Of a stretch of 64,000 bases of DNA, positions 37,965-47,069 are shown one piece after another. Origin of the DNA: Pelomonas sp. BJYL3. Its GTDB lineage: Bacteria; Pseudomonadota; Gammaproteobacteria; Burkholderiales; Burkholderiaceae_C. The position numbers and the translations under genes were made by a program. Location of the stretch: positions 682,001 to 746,000 of the forward strand of contig NZ_JANZKX010000003.1 of assembly GCF_027257975.1 (NCBI RefSeq), written 5' to 3'. The notes under the pieces were generated by a model. It ran no database searches, was not told the DNA's origin, and saw nothing but the letters and a program-made list of their open reading frames with translations. Every line of letters starts with the position of its first letter. Position 1 is the stretch's first letter.

Positions 37965-38528
37965 TCAACCGGCCTGGCGGAAGCAGCGCCCGCACACGGC
38001 CCGGTAGCGGGCATTCCCGCCAATCTCCACCTGCGCCCCTTCCGTGACCTTGCGGTTGCTTTCGTCAACGCGCATGTTCATGGTCGCCTTGCGGCCGCAG
38101 TCGCAGATGGTCTTCATCTCGTCCATCTCGTCGGCCAGCGCCAGCAGGCAGGCAGAGCCCGGGAAAAGCTCACCCCGGAAATCGGTGCGCAGGCCATAAC
38201 AGATGGCCGGCATATTGTGCAGATGCGCGATCTCGTGCAGAGCGTGGACCTGGGCCTTGCTGAGGAACTGGGCCTCATCGACCAGAATGCACGCAATGCC
38301 GGGGTCCGCCGCCATCAGCGCCATGAAATCGGTGTCTGGGGTGAAGACTTCCGCAGCTCGCTGCGGCCCCAGCCGTGAGGTCACATAGCCGCGCCCGTAG
38401 CGATCGTCCAGCTGCGCCGTGAAGATGCGCACCCGATGCCCGCGCTCCTCGTAGTTGTGGGCCACCTGCAGCAAAGCAGTCGATTTGCCGGCATTCATCG
38501 CGGCGTAGCGGAAAAACAGTTTGGCCAT
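37965..38528 (-). CDS. tdk: Thymidine kinase
   Basis: Salvages thymidine to dTMP with ATP. The 187-residue protein is the type II form: P-loop MNAGKSTALLQ, Walker B region CILVDEAQFLS, lid region with NRKVTEGAQVEIGG, and four zinc-site residues in CDCGRKA and VCGRCF. I start at the ATG at 38528 (MAKLFFRYAAMNAGKS); the preceding ten codons are a short proline-rich stretch. It is read after the ArsR gene with 78 bp between and converges with the small Cys-rich gene. Confidence 0.96.
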   Translation of the reverse strand: MAKLFFRYAAMNAGKSTALLQVAHNYEERGHRVRIFTAQLDDRYGRGYVTSRLGPQRAAEVFTPDTDFMALMAADPGIACILVDEAQFLSKAQVHALHEIAHLHNMPAICYGLRTDFRGELFPGSACLLALADEMDEMKTICDCGRKATMNMRVDESNRKVTEGAQVEIGGNARYRAVCGRCFRQAG

Positions 38529-38606
38529 GGCGAGGTCCGGCGCGGGCAAAGCCGGCATTGTGCGCCAAGCCAGCAGGCCCGCCAGGCTGCAAGCGGCGCC
38601 GCCTGC

Positions 38607-38969
38607 TCAGTCGGTCTTGGCGCGCTCCGTCACGCCCGTGGCGCGGAACAGCTCCCTGGACTGGACCTCCCGCTCGAAACGCCGCGCGATATTGCCGCAG
38701 ACCAGATCGCACAGGGCATAGACCGATTCATCGGCCATGCGGTAGTAGACGCTGTTGCCCCGCCCCTCGCGCTCCACCAGCCCTTGTTTGGCCAGCTGCG
38801 ACAGGTGGCGGGAGACGTTCGCCGGTGTCGAGACACACAGGGCAGCCAGCTCCCCGACATTGCGCTCCCCCTCTCGCAGGGCGTTGAGCAGCTTGAGCCG
38901 CGTAGGCTCGGCGAGCACCTGGAAATAGGCGGCAATCTGCTGGAGCGCTTCTGGCGGCAGGTCTTGCAT
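38607..38969 (-). CDS. ArsR/SmtB-family transcriptional regulator
   Basis: The 120-residue winged-helix repressor has a typical ArsR fold: LAEPTRLKLLNALREGE, ELAALCVSTPANVSRHLSQL as recognition helix, and EGRGNSVYYRM as wing. The Cys of ELAALCVS lies where ArsR proteins have ELCVCDL, but only one Cys of that pair is kept; two others are in the last helix (CDLVCGN). Sensing of a metal, sulfur species or redox state is therefore possible but not shown. It is divergent from the second Cys-rich small gene across 283 bp. Confidence 0.9.
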   Translation of the reverse strand: MQDLPPEALQQIAAYFQVLAEPTRLKLLNALREGERNVGELAALCVSTPANVSRHLSQLAKQGLVEREGRGNSVYYRMADESVYALCDLVCGNIARRFEREVQSRELFRATGVTERAKTD

Positions 38970-39252
38970 GGAAAAGATGGGAGGGCGGGGAGATCAGGTC
39001 CCTCCATGATGCATCAAAAGCTGGCGGCCGACGGGAGTTACGCCCCATTGGAAACCCGGCCCGGCATGGCCGCCCCGTGTTCACGGGGGCGCTCCGTCGA
39101 TCAACGATGCGCTTTGTGACAAGAGCGTGGGTTTGCGAGGTAGCGGCAGCGCCCGGCCTGTGCCTAAATGGGTGTTGAGGGATTTCGACATTCTCGGTTC
39201 GCCCTTCACCCTCGCTGAGTATGGCAAGAGGTGGGCCAGGACAAGGACAAGA

Positions 39253-39480
39253 ATGAGCAAAGATACATACACGGCGGTCAGCGAAGACGGCCTGCGCTAC
39301 GAGTCCAAGCTGGGCGGCTCGCCCTTCCTCGGCAGCGGTCACACCCGGTCCTGCTTCAAGTGCGGCAAGCACCGGCCGCCGAGCGCCCTGCAATCCAAGC
39401 GCATCCTGGGCCGCAATGAGGTGGTCTGCAAGCTGGGCTGCGCCGCGGACACCAAGACTGGCGTCAAATCCTCGCTTTGA
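39253..39480 (+). CDS. Small Cys-rich protein, paralogue B
   Basis: The 75-residue protein starts MSKDTYTAVSEDGLRY and shares with the protein at 37624 the blocks DGLRYxSK, GSPF, SCFxCGKHRP and a C-terminal VCxxxC, about 40 percent identity by eye. Four cysteines suggest a zinc ribbon. I start at 39253, where the similarity to paralogue A begins (MxKD), rather than at the GTG or ATG further upstream, whose 42 extra residues have no counterpart. AAGGACAAG upstream may serve as a ribosome site. Confidence 0.8.
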   Translation: MSKDTYTAVSEDGLRYESKLGGSPFLGSGHTRSCFKCGKHRPPSALQSKRILGRNEVVCKLGCAADTKTGVKSSL

Positions 39481-39759
39481 AAGCGTCCTGACACCGCCCC
39501 CGTATCGCCAGGCCGACCCGCCCGGCATCTGCTTGCCGTGGCAGGGCTTGGCCATTTAGCCAACCCTTACCTCACAGCCAAGCAGACTGAAATGCGGCAT
39601 GGCAGCAGCTGCGCTTTAGACGCGCAACACGCGCACCTTGCCGCTTGCCCGCATCACCGGGCGCCCAGCCCCACCCTCTTTCGCGTTGGATGGCTTTGAT
39701 GCCATCAGGGCATGAGGGCGCAGCGGCCCCCACTGGCGGGCACCGTCCATGTGGCGCAG

Positions 39760-40557
39760 TCAGGCCTCGCCTTGCCCCACGTCGGTAGCAGGAGCCTGCG
39801 CAGCGGCATCCACCGGAGCGGCCGCTTCACGCGGGGCCTCCGCGGGCTGGGCGCGGGCCGATTCCGGACGTGCAGGCGCCGGGCGGCCGCCTTGCGGACG
39901 ACCTTGGCCGCCGCCCTTGCCGGAGGCTCCACGACCCGACCGGCGATCGTCCGGTCGCCCCTGGCGAGGCCCACGGCGATCGGCGCCCGGACCACCCCGG
40001 CGCTCGCCTGGCGCACCACCTCGCCCGCCGTCCGCGGGCCGGGGCCGAGCGGCCCAGGCCTTAGCCTCTTCACGCGCCTGGGCCAGCAAGCCGTCCAGCT
40101 GGTCTTCCGCGAGACCCTTCAACGCACAGAAATTGGCACGGGTCAACGTCGTGGTCTCGAAGGCACGCAGCAGCTCGAATCGCTGGCGCTGAGCGGCTTC
40201 CTCCTGCACCTGCCGTTCCTGATGCTTGGCACGGCGACGACTCAATTCGTCACGCGCGACCTGCTTGTGCTCGGCCGTGATCTCGCCCGCCTCCTTGCCA
40301 TCCAGGTCAAAGCGGTGCGTAGACTTGATGACGGCGTTGAGATAGGCCGTGCTGCCGGTATGACGGCGCAGAAAGGCAGAGAGCTGCTGCTTGCTGAACT
40401 GACCCGGGGCTCGCTCCTGGATGTCGGCCTGGATGCGCAGCTTCACCGGCTTCGGTGCGCCGGTAAACAGGGCGGGGAACAGCGCCTTGAGCTGCTCGGC
40501 GCAGGCCGCCTGCAGGGCTTGTTGTTCAGCCCCCGGCTGAGAGGTCGGTTCAGACAT
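39760..40557 (-). CDS. ProQ/FinO-domain RNA-binding protein with Arg-Gly-rich tail
   Basis: The 265-residue protein has a ProQ/FinO domain at about residues 15-125 (LFPALFTGAPKPVKLRI, LSAFLRRHTGSTAYLNAV), the fold of small-RNA chaperones such as ProQ. A helical, charged segment follows, and from about 165 a long disordered tail rich in Arg, Gly and Pro with RGG-like steps (GGPGADRRGPRQGRP), then an Ala/Pro/Glu end. The tail would add nonspecific RNA affinity. It is encoded on the same strand as the tRNA genes but after their terminator. The 279 bp beyond its stop codon (39481-39759) show no gene or clear terminator. Confidence 0.9.
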   Translation of the reverse strand: MSEPTSQPGAEQQALQAACAEQLKALFPALFTGAPKPVKLRIQADIQERAPGQFSKQQLSAFLRRHTGSTAYLNAVIKSTHRFDLDGKEAGEITAEHKQVARDELSRRRAKHQERQVQEEAAQRQRFELLRAFETTTLTRANFCALKGLAEDQLDGLLAQAREEAKAWAARPRPADGGRGGAPGERRGGPGADRRGPRQGRPDDRRSGRGASGKGGGQGRPQGGRPAPARPESARAQPAEAPREAAAPVDAAAQAPATDVGQGEA

Positions 40558-40674
40558 GGGTTCGATTCAAAGGTGCAAAAGGCGGATTGTGCCAAGTCTC
40601 GGCCCCAATGCCGCATGGCACTTGATGACAGAGGGTACAAAGCTCCCTCGAAAGCCTCGAGGCGGGCCTCGACA

Positions 40675-40712
40675 AAAGAAAAAGGCCCATGAGCACCGGA
40701 CTCACAGGCCTT
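40675..40712 (-). terminator. Terminator of the tRNA-fMet pair
   Basis: On the minus strand, AAGGCC (40707-40712) and GGCCTT (40682-40687), with an inner TGAG/CTCA pairing, form a hairpin followed by TTTCTTTT. It lies just beyond the 3' end of the last tRNA. Confidence 0.8.
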
Positions 40713-40724
40713 CATTTCCATACT

Positions 40725-40801
<77 letters not shown>

Positions 40802-40973
40802 ACTGATCTGTCGCCGACCCCTGCTGCGCCTGGACCGAAGGCCCTGCACCGGCAGACATCGCCCCGGCTGGATCCGGGGAAAAACAAGCCGCCTGGCACC
40901 GGACCGATGAATGGCCCTGGTTTTTGGCGGCTGGCTTGAACGCACATGATGAAGCTCATGTGCTTTCGAAAAC

Positions 40974-41050
<77 letters not shown>

Positions 41051-41062
41051 ACTGAAGCTAAG

Positions 41063-41092
41063 AGTGTAGCACGTTTTTGGCATGCTGATCAA
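41063..41092 (-). promoter_or_regulatory. Promoter of the tRNA-fMet pair
   Basis: On the minus strand TTGATC (41087-41092) and TACACT (41063-41068) are separated by 18 bp, and the first tRNA begins 12 bases after the -10. The -35 overlaps the dsbD stop codon at 41089-41091, so the two units are tightly packed. Confidence 0.75.
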
Positions 41093-43017
41093 ATGCCTGC
41101 GGCCTCCAGCGAGCCGAGGAAGGTGGCGGCATCCTGGAAGCCGATCACCCGCTTGTCCAGCAACTCCTGCCCGTGTGCGTCAAAGAAGATGGTGCCCGGC
41201 GGGCCGAAGAGCTTGAAACGCTTGAGGAGCTCGCGGTCATCGGCGTTGTTGGCTGTGACATCCGCCTTGAGCAGCAGCGCCTTGCCCAGCCTTTGCTGGA
41301 CCTGAGCGTCACTGAAGGTGAATCGGTCCATCTCCTTGCATGACTTGCACCAATCGGCGTAGAAGTCGAGCATGACGGGCCGGCCGGCACTTTTCAGCGC
41401 GGCGTCGAGTTCAGCCACGCTGTGGATCTTCTGGAACACCAGCGACTGGCCCGCGGCCATAGGACCTGCTGCGCCAGGGGCCTGCGCCCCCGCCGCAACG
41501 AACACCCCGCGCAAGGGCTTCAGCGGATCCGTGCCCCCGGCCGCAGCTCCCACCCATTGCAGGAGCCCGAAGACCAGCGCCGCCAGGGCCGCGGTCTTGC
41601 CCAGCCAAGCGCGCGGGCCTGCATGCGGATGCCAGCTCTTGAAGAGTCCCAGCGCCAGGGCCGTAGCGACTGCCAGGGCACCCATCACCAGCTGCGTTGC
41701 AGCATCCGGCAGCAAGGGCTGGACCGTCCACAAGGCCACCCCCAGCAGCAGCATGCCGAAGAAGTGCTTCACGCCGTCCATCCACGCGCCGGCGCGGGGC
41801 AGCAGAGAGCCCGCGGAGAGCCCCAGCAGAAGCAGCGGCACGCTCATGCCATTGGCCATGGCATAGAGCGCAGAGCCCCCCAGCACGACATCGTGCGTCT
41901 TGCTGAGATACAGCAGGGCACTGGCCAGCACGCCAGTCACGCAGGGGCTCACCAGCAGGGCCGACAGCGCGCCCATCATGAACACGCCGAAGAGGCGCCC
42001 GCCCTGCAGGCGCTGCGAGGCGTCATTCAGCCGGTTGGCAAAGCGGCTGGGCAGCTGCAGCTCATAGGCACCGAACATCGACAGGGCAAAGAGGCACAGC
42101 GCGAGACCAAAGGAACCCAGCACCCAGGGCGACTGGAAGTAGGCCGCCAGCCCCTCCCCCGCCAGGCCGGCCGCGATGCCCAGGGACGTATAGACCAGTG
42201 CCATGCCTTGTGAATAGGCCAGTGCCAAGGCAAAGCCACGGCCACGCGAGACCTGCTGCCCGCCCCCGACGATGATGGAGGCCAGGATGGGCACCATGGG
42301 CAGGACGCAGGGCGTCAGCGAGAGGCCCACCCCGCCAATGAAGAACAGCCCCACCACCAGCCAGAAGCGCCCGGACTGCAGGGCCGCCTCCAAGCCCCCA
42401 CCGGATGCCTTGGTCGCGGCGGCGTCGCCAGAAGCGGCAGCCGGCTGACCGTCCGCCAGGAGGACGGAGGACTTGCTCACTGGAGTCGACGCGGCGATGG
42501 CGTCGCCGTCGCCGAAGCTGCCCAGCCCCTCGCCAGGCGGTAGCAGCGTCACCTGTCCTGCGCCGCCAAAGCCCTTGAGCTGGATCTGGACAGGGCGCGT
42601 CATCGGCGGATAGCACAGCCCCTTGTCGGCGCAGCCCTGGCCCGTGACCTTGAGTTCGAAACTGGCCGGCGCCTGAGCCACGTCGAGCCTGACGCTCAGG
42701 CCTTCGCGATAGACCTCCACTTCCTTCTGGAAGGTCTCGTCGAACTTCTTCTTGCCATCGGGCACCCGGGCCTGCAGCTGCACTCCGTCAGCGACAAACT
42801 GGAACTGCTCGCGGTACATGTAGTAGCCGGGCGCAATGCTCACGCGCAGCTCGACGCTCTTGTCCTCCAGCACGCGCGCCGCCAACTTGAAGGCCTGCTC
42901 GGGCTCCAGGAAGTCGTCGGCCCGCGCTTGCGTGGCGCCCAGCAGGCCCAGCATCAGGAAAAGCGATGCGAGCCAAGGCCTGAGCCCTCGCGCGACCGCC
43001 TGCTTGATCATGTTCAT
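41089..43017 (-). CDS. dsbD: Thiol:disulfide interchange protein DsbD
   Basis: DsbD carries electrons from cytoplasmic thioredoxin to periplasmic disulfide isomerases and cytochrome c maturation proteins. The 642-residue protein has a signal peptide (cleavage near ARA-DDF), an N-terminal periplasmic domain with Cys129 and Cys135 (GCADKGLC), a multi-span membrane domain with LTPCVLPMVPI and SPCVTG, and a C-terminal thioredoxin-like domain with CKSC at 557-560. All three Cys pairs are present. I start at 43017; the ATG at 43011 is also possible, and the longer frame to 43068 is not signal-like. Confidence 0.96.
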   Translation of the reverse strand: MNMIKQAVARGLRPWLASLFLMLGLLGATQARADDFLEPEQAFKLAARVLEDKSVELRVSIAPGYYMYREQFQFVADGVQLQARVPDGKKKFDETFQKEVEVYREGLSVRLDVAQAPASFELKVTGQGCADKGLCYPPMTRPVQIQLKGFGGAGQVTLLPPGEGLGSFGDGDAIAASTPVSKSSVLLADGQPAAASGDAAATKASGGGLEAALQSGRFWLVVGLFFIGGVGLSLTPCVLPMVPILASIIVGGGQQVSRGRGFALALAYSQGMALVYTSLGIAAGLAGEGLAAYFQSPWVLGSFGLALCLFALSMFGAYELQLPSRFANRLNDASQRLQGGRLFGVFMMGALSALLVSPCVTGVLASALLYLSKTHDVVLGGSALYAMANGMSVPLLLLGLSAGSLLPRAGAWMDGVKHFFGMLLLGVALWTVQPLLPDAATQLVMGALAVATALALGLFKSWHPHAGPRAWLGKTAALAALVFGLLQWVGAAAGGTDPLKPLRGVFVAAGAQAPGAAGPMAAGQSLVFQKIHSVAELDAALKSAGRPVMLDFYADWCKSCKEMDRFTFSDAQVQQRLGKALLLKADVTANNADDRELLKRFKLFGPPGTIFFDAHGQELLDKRVIGFQDAATFLGSLEAAGI

Positions 43018-43186
43018 GGTGATGTCTCGCTGCGCCGAAGCCCCCCCCCTTTCCCTGGCAGGGGTCACGGCGCCGATTGGGAAGCGCGCAGCTTAGCGGC
43101 AGTGCCAGCACACCGCCAGCAGGGATGCGATAGGCCACGGAATCGCAGGGCCGCCCTGCGCCCGCGGTGCCAGCGTGTCCAGAATG

Positions 43187-43212
43187 AAAAAAGGCCGGCA
43201 TGAGCCGGCCTT
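43187..43212 (-). terminator. Intrinsic terminator at the end of the alpha operon
   Basis: On the minus strand a nine-base stem (AAGGCCGGC at 43204-43212 with GCCGGCCTT at 43191-43199) runs into TTTTTT. It lies 37 bp past the rplQ stop codon and closes the ribosomal superlocus. Confidence 0.9.
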
Positions 43213-43249
43213 CTTGAATGCAAGCAGCAGAAGCTGCTGCAGCCAGGGC

Positions 43250-43642
43250 TTATTCAGCCTGGGCAGTAGCCTCGGCAGCCTCTTCGGCGCGATCCACCAG
43301 CTCGACATAGGCCATCGGGGCGTTGTCGCCCACGCGGAAGCCCATCTTCAGAATGCGGGTGTAGCCGCCCGGACGAGCAGCGAAACGGGGGCCCAGCTCG
43401 TTGAACAGCTTGCTGACGATGTCGCGGTCACGCAGACGATCGAAAGCCAGGCGGCGATTGGCCAGCGTGGGCTCCTTGGCCAGGGTGATCAGCGGCTCGA
43501 CGACGCGGCGCAGTTCCTTGGCCTTGGGGACGGTGGTCTTGATGGCTTCGTGCTGCAGCAGCGAGACTGCCATATTGCGCAGCATTGCCTTGCGGTGCTC
43601 GCTGGTGCGGTTCAGCTTGCGGAGGCCGTTACGATGACGCAT
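43250..43642 (-). CDS. rplQ: 50S ribosomal protein L17
   Basis: The 130-residue protein starts [20 protein letters not shown], the L17 signature, and contains [14 protein letters not shown] and [18 protein letters not shown]17 binds 23S rRNA near the exit tunnel. It is the last gene of the superlocus. A gap of 202 bp from rpoA holds the structured repeat element, whereas most neighbours in this locus are separated by less than 30 bp. Confidence 0.98.
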   Translation of the reverse strand: MRHRNGLRKLNRTSEHRKAMLRNMAVSLLQHEAIKTTVPKAKELRRVVEPLITLAKEPTLANRRLAFDRLRDRDIVSKLFNELGPRFAARPGGYTRILKMGFRVGDNAPMAYVELVDRAEEAAEATAQAE

Positions 43643-43762
43643 GGTGCTTTCCTTTCCTACTATGTAATACCAGCAGCCGTATCAGGTACTGCCGGGGCAC
43701 CGGGCGGGGTTTGTCAACACCCCACCCCTTTCAAAAAACATTTCAATGCCCTGCCCCCCGCG

Positions 43763-43835
43763 AAGCTTCAGGGTCCGGCTTCGCCGGCCCTGGAAGCTTG
43801 CCCCCTGAAGGGGGCGCGCATCAGCGCGTAGGGGG
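43763..43835. repeat. Structured intergenic element, copy 2 (after rpoA)
   Basis: AAGCTTCAGGG at the left end pairs with the region ending at AAGCTT (43794-43799) around a GGCTTCGCC centre. CCCCCT-GAA-GGGGG (43801-43814) follows, then GCGC-ATCA-GCGC and TAGGGGG. The order and spacing of hairpins match the copies at 6258 and 60379, though the outer stem sequence is different. It is placed ten bases from the rpoA stop codon. Confidence 0.8.
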
Positions 43836-43844
43836 AGAACCTGA

Positions 43845-44834
43845 TCAGCGCTTGTCCAGACCTTGCGGCGGCCAGTTTTCCAGGCGGGCGCCCAGGGTCA
43901 GGCCGCGCGAAGCCAGCACTTCCTTGATCTCGTTGAGCGACTTGCGACCCAGGTTCGGGGTCTTGAGCAGCTCGGTCTCGGTGCGTTGGATCAGGTCGCC
44001 GATGTAATAGATGTTCTCGGCCTTCAGGCAGTTGGCCGAGCGCACCGTCAGCTCCAGCTCGTCCACGGGACGCAGCAGGATCGGGTCGAAGGTGCTGGAA
44101 CGCTGGGCCGGCTGGTCGAAGGCATCGACCAGGTCGGTGCCTTGCAGCTGGGCGAAGACCGCCAGCTGCTCGACCAGGATCTTGGCCGAAGCGCGGATCG
44201 CTTCCTCGGGCGAGATGGCGCCGTTGGTTTCGATCTCCATCACCAGCTTGTCCAGATCGGTACGCTGCTCCACGCGAGCATTCTCAACGGCATAGCTGAC
44301 GCGCTTGACCGGCGAGAAAGACGCATCCAGGACGATGCGGCCGATCGACTTGGTCGGCTCGTCGCCATAGCGGCGCATGGTGCCCGGCACGTAGCCGCGG
44401 CCCTTTTCGACCTTGATCTGCATGTCCAGCTTGCCGCCTTGCGACAGATGGGCGATGACGTGCTCGGGATTGATGATCTCGACGTCGTGCGGAGTCTGGA
44501 TGTCTGCAGCAGTCACGGGGCCTTCGCCCTCCTTGCGCAGCACCAGGGTCACTTCCTCACGGTTGTGCAGGCGGAACACCACACCCTTGAGGTTCAGCAT
44601 GATGTGAACCACGTCTTCCTGCACGCCGTCGATGGCCGAGTACTCGTGCAGCACCCCAGCGATCGTCACTTCCGTCGGCGCATAACCCACCATCGAGGAC
44701 AGCAGCACACGGCGCAGGGCGTTGCCCAGGGTGTGGCCATAGCCGCGTTCGAACGGCTCCAGGGTGACCTTGGCGCGATGACCGCCCAGGGGCTCCACAT
44801 TGATGGATTTGGGTTTGAGCAGATTGGTTTGCAT
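43845..44834 (-). CDS. rpoA: DNA-directed RNA polymerase subunit alpha
   Basis: The 329-residue subunit has the N-terminal assembly domain ([19 protein letters not shown]) and the C-terminal domain that contacts UP elements and activators ([38 protein letters not shown]). Its length equals other betaproteobacterial alpha subunits. It lies 136 bp after rpsD. Confidence 0.98.
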   Translation of the reverse strand: MQTNLLKPKSINVEPLGGHRAKVTLEPFERGYGHTLGNALRRVLLSSMVGYAPTEVTIAGVLHEYSAIDGVQEDVVHIMLNLKGVVFRLHNREEVTLVLRKEGEGPVTAADIQTPHDVEIINPEHVIAHLSQGGKLDMQIKVEKGRGYVPGTMRRYGDEPTKSIGRIVLDASFSPVKRVSYAVENARVEQRTDLDKLVMEIETNGAISPEEAIRASAKILVEQLAVFAQLQGTDLVDAFDQPAQRSSTFDPILLRPVDELELTVRSANCLKAENIYYIGDLIQRTETELLKTPNLGRKSLNEIKEVLASRGLTLGARLENWPPQGLDKR

Positions 44835-44970
44835 GAGGTCTTTCTTTCAATACCCTCGGTTCGTTACACCGATAAGGCTGAGGGACCAACCGGATCCCGC
44901 GAGAACACGGAACCCGGACGAGGAAAAGCCGAGCAGGCCCAGGAAGGGCCGCTCGGCAGGCACGAAAGAA

Positions 44971-45594
44971 TTAACGCGAGTACAACTCAACGATCAGCGA
45001 TTCGTTGATCTCAGCGCCGAATTCATCGCGATCCGGGGTCTTCTTGAAGACGCCTTCCATCTTGGAGGCATCGACCTGCACCCAAGCCGGCATGCCGATG
45101 GACTCGGCCAGCTTCAGGCTGTCCTGGATGCGCAGCTGCTTCTTGGCCTTTTCACGCACGGCCACGACATCACCGGCCTTGACCAGGTAGGAAGCGATGT
45201 TCACCACTTCTCCGTTGACGGTGATGCCCTTGTGCGAGACCAGCTGACGTGCTTCAGCGCGGGTCGAGCCGAAGCCCATGCGGTACACGACGTTGTCCAG
45301 ACGCGATTCCAGCAGCGTCAGCAGGTTCACGCCGGTCGAACCCTTGCGGCGCTCGGCTTCAGCGAAGTAGCGGCGGAACTGGCGCTCCAGCACGCCATAC
45401 ATGCGCTTGACCTTCTGCTTTTCACGCAGTTGCAGGCCGAAGTCGGAGGTACGCTGACCCGAGGTACGGCCATGCTGACCGGGCTTGGTGTCAAACTTGG
45501 CCTTGTCGCTGATGGCGCGGCGGGCGCTCTTCAGGAACAGGTCGGTACCTTCACGGCGGGAAAGTTTGGCCTTGGGGCCGAGATAACGTGCCAC
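44971..45594 (-). CDS. rpsD: 30S ribosomal protein S4
   Basis: The 207-residue protein starts [19 protein letters not shown] and has the S4 RNA-binding domain ([20 protein letters not shown]). In E. coli S4 represses the alpha operon by binding its leader. Here a 192-bp gap with a strong hairpin lies upstream, so rpsD could be partly uncoupled from rpsM-rpsK. It is the zinc-free form, lacking the N-terminal Cys cluster. Confidence 0.98.
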   Translation of the reverse strand: MARYLGPKAKLSRREGTDLFLKSARRAISDKAKFDTKPGQHGRTSGQRTSDFGLQLREKQKVKRMYGVLERQFRRYFAEAERRKGSTGVNLLTLLESRLDNVVYRMGFGSTRAEARQLVSHKGITVNGEVVNIASYLVKAGDVVAVREKAKKQLRIQDSLKLAESIGMPAWVQVDASKMEGVFKKTPDRDEFGAEINESLIVELYSR

Positions 45595-45720
45595 TTTGCG
45601 TGTCCTTGTTCAATCTGACGCAAGCCCTTCCTAGGGCCCTGCGCGAGTCCGGCCCGTGTTTTTATAGGCTCGAACGGTGGGCTTCATGAGCAACAACCGG
45701 AGTTGCACTCAGCAAAACAG

Positions 45721-45743
45721 CCGGCGCGGCACTTTCGTGCCCG
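45721..45743 (-). terminator. Strong hairpin between rpsK and rpsD, possible attenuator
   Basis: CCGGCG-C-GGCAC-TTTC-GTGCC-CGCCGG forms an 11-bp stem with one bulge; on the minus strand it is followed at short distance by TGTTTTGC. The T run is short, so partial termination or an RNA stability element is more likely than a full stop. A TATAAA box on the minus strand nearer rpsD might be part of a further promoter, but its -35 is poor. Confidence 0.55.
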
Positions 45744-45786
45744 CCGGCGCGGGGAAACAGTCCGCGATTATCGCAGCAAAACCGTC

Positions 45787-46191
45787 TTAGATGCGACGAC
45801 GCTTTTGCGGACGGCAACCATTGTGCGGGACAGGCGTCACATCCGAGATCGAATTGATGCGGATGCCCAGCGCTGCCAGTGCACGAACGGAGGACTCGCG
45901 ACCCGGGCCGGGGCCCTTGATCTTCACGTCCAGGTTCTTGATGCCCTGCTCTTGAGCAGCGCGGCCGGCCACTTCAGCCGCCACCTGGGCTGCGAAGGGG
46001 GTCGACTTGCGCGAGCCCTTGAAGCCCTGACCACCCGACGAAGCCCAGGACAGGGCGCCGCCTTGACGGTCGGTGATGGTGATGATGGTGTTGTTGAAAG
46101 AAGCGTGGACGTGGGCGATGCCGTCAGCCACGTTCTTCCGAACCTTCTTGCGAACGCGCTGGGCAGCCGAGTTGTTAGGTGCTTTTGCCAT
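45787..46191 (-). CDS. rpsK: 30S ribosomal protein S11
   Basis: The 134-residue protein has the S11 core [19 protein letters not shown] and the C-terminal [17 protein letters not shown], which binds the 16S platform near the mRNA exit. It begins 29 bp after rpsM. No unusual feature. Confidence 0.98.
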   Translation of the reverse strand: MAKAPNNSAAQRVRKKVRKNVADGIAHVHASFNNTIITITDRQGGALSWASSGGQGFKGSRKSTPFAAQVAAEVAGRAAQEQGIKNLDVKIKGPGPGRESSVRALAALGIRINSISDVTPVPHNGCRPQKRRRI

Positions 46192-46220
46192 GGTGAGCTC
46201 TCTTCAGGGTTGCCGCTGGA

Positions 46221-46586
46221 TCACTTCTTGCCGGTCGGCGCAGCCTTGCGCGGACCCTTGCGGGTGCGGGCATTGGTGCGCGTACGCTGGCCGCGCATCG
46301 GCAGACCACGGCGGTGACGGAAACCACGGTAGCAACCCAGGTCCATCAGACGCTTGATGTTGATCGACATCTCACGGCGCAGGTCGCCTTCGATGGTCAG
46401 CTTGCCCACTTCCTCACGGATCTTTTCCAGATCGGAGTCATTGAGGTCCTTGACCTTCTTGTCGAACGGGATACCGCAAGCGTTGCAGATCTTCTGCGCG
46501 GTCGTACGGCCAATGCCGTAGATCGAGGTCAGACCGATCTCCGTGTGCTTTTGCGGCGGAATGTTGATACCAGCAATACGTGCCAT
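46221..46586 (-). CDS. rpsM: 30S ribosomal protein S13
   Basis: The 121-residue head protein starts [20 protein letters not shown] and includes [17 protein letters not shown] and a basic tail ([17 protein letters not shown]) that reaches tRNA in the P site. It begins 34 bp after the rpmJ stop codon and is the first classical gene of the alpha operon. Confidence 0.98.
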   Translation of the reverse strand: MARIAGINIPPQKHTEIGLTSIYGIGRTTAQKICNACGIPFDKKVKDLNDSDLEKIREEVGKLTIEGDLRREMSINIKRLMDLGCYRGFRHRRGLPMRGQRTRTNARTRKGPRKAAPTGKK

Positions 46587-46620
46587 TTGCGTCCTCTAAT
46601 TCGCTCGTGTCGTGCAGCAA

Positions 46621-46734
46621 TCAGCCTTGGCGCTGCTTGTGGCGCGGATCGGTACAGATCACACGCACCACGCCCTTGCGACGGATGATCTTGCAATTGC
46701 GGCACATCTTCTTGACGGATGCCGAAACTTTCAT
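46621..46734 (-). CDS. rpmJ: 50S ribosomal protein L36
   Basis: This 37-codon gene is too short for usual ORF lists. The protein starts [20 protein letters not shown] and ends DPRHKQRQG. The zinc-ribbon residues C-x2-C, a third Cys and His (CRNC, ICTDPRH) are all present, so this is the zinc-binding form. It lies between infA and rpsM as in many proteobacteria. Confidence 0.96.
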   Translation of the reverse strand: MKVSASVKKMCRNCKIIRRKGVVRVICTDPRHKQRQG

Positions 46735-46792
46735 GGTCTGCTCCTTGACCTAATCTATTCGCTCAAACAGCGCGTCCGGGGGACAAATTCGC

Positions 46793-47011
46793 TCACTTCG
46801 CCCGGAACACGATGCGAGCACGACTCAAATCGTACGGCGTCAATTCAACGGTCACCTTGTCGCCAGGCAGGATGCGGATGTAGTGCATGCGCATCTTGCC
46901 GGAGATGTGACCGAGAACGACGTGACCGTTCTCCAGCTTCACTCGAAACGTGGCATTGGGCAGGTTCTCGAGAATCTCACCCTGCATTTGAATGACGTCG
47001 TCTTTCGCCAT
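46793..47011 (-). CDS. infA: Translation initiation factor IF-1
   Basis: The 72-residue S1-like OB-fold protein starts [20 protein letters not shown] and includes [22 protein letters not shown]-1 occupies the ribosomal A site during initiation. It lies between secY and rpmJ; in E. coli infA is elsewhere, but this place is usual in betaproteobacteria. Confidence 0.98.
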   Translation of the reverse strand: MAKDDVIQMQGEILENLPNATFRVKLENGHVVLGHISGKMRMHYIRILPGDKVTVELTPYDLSRARIVFRAK

Positions 47012-47069
47012 GCCTCGTTGTCGCTTCAGTTGGTACGGTTGTTGATGGATCGGCTGACCGAGCTGACGC

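Noticed and set aside
45595-45700. TATAAA box before rpsD as an independent rpsD promoter
   Set aside because: No acceptable -35 lies 16-18 bp upstream, so I mention it only with the hairpin entry.
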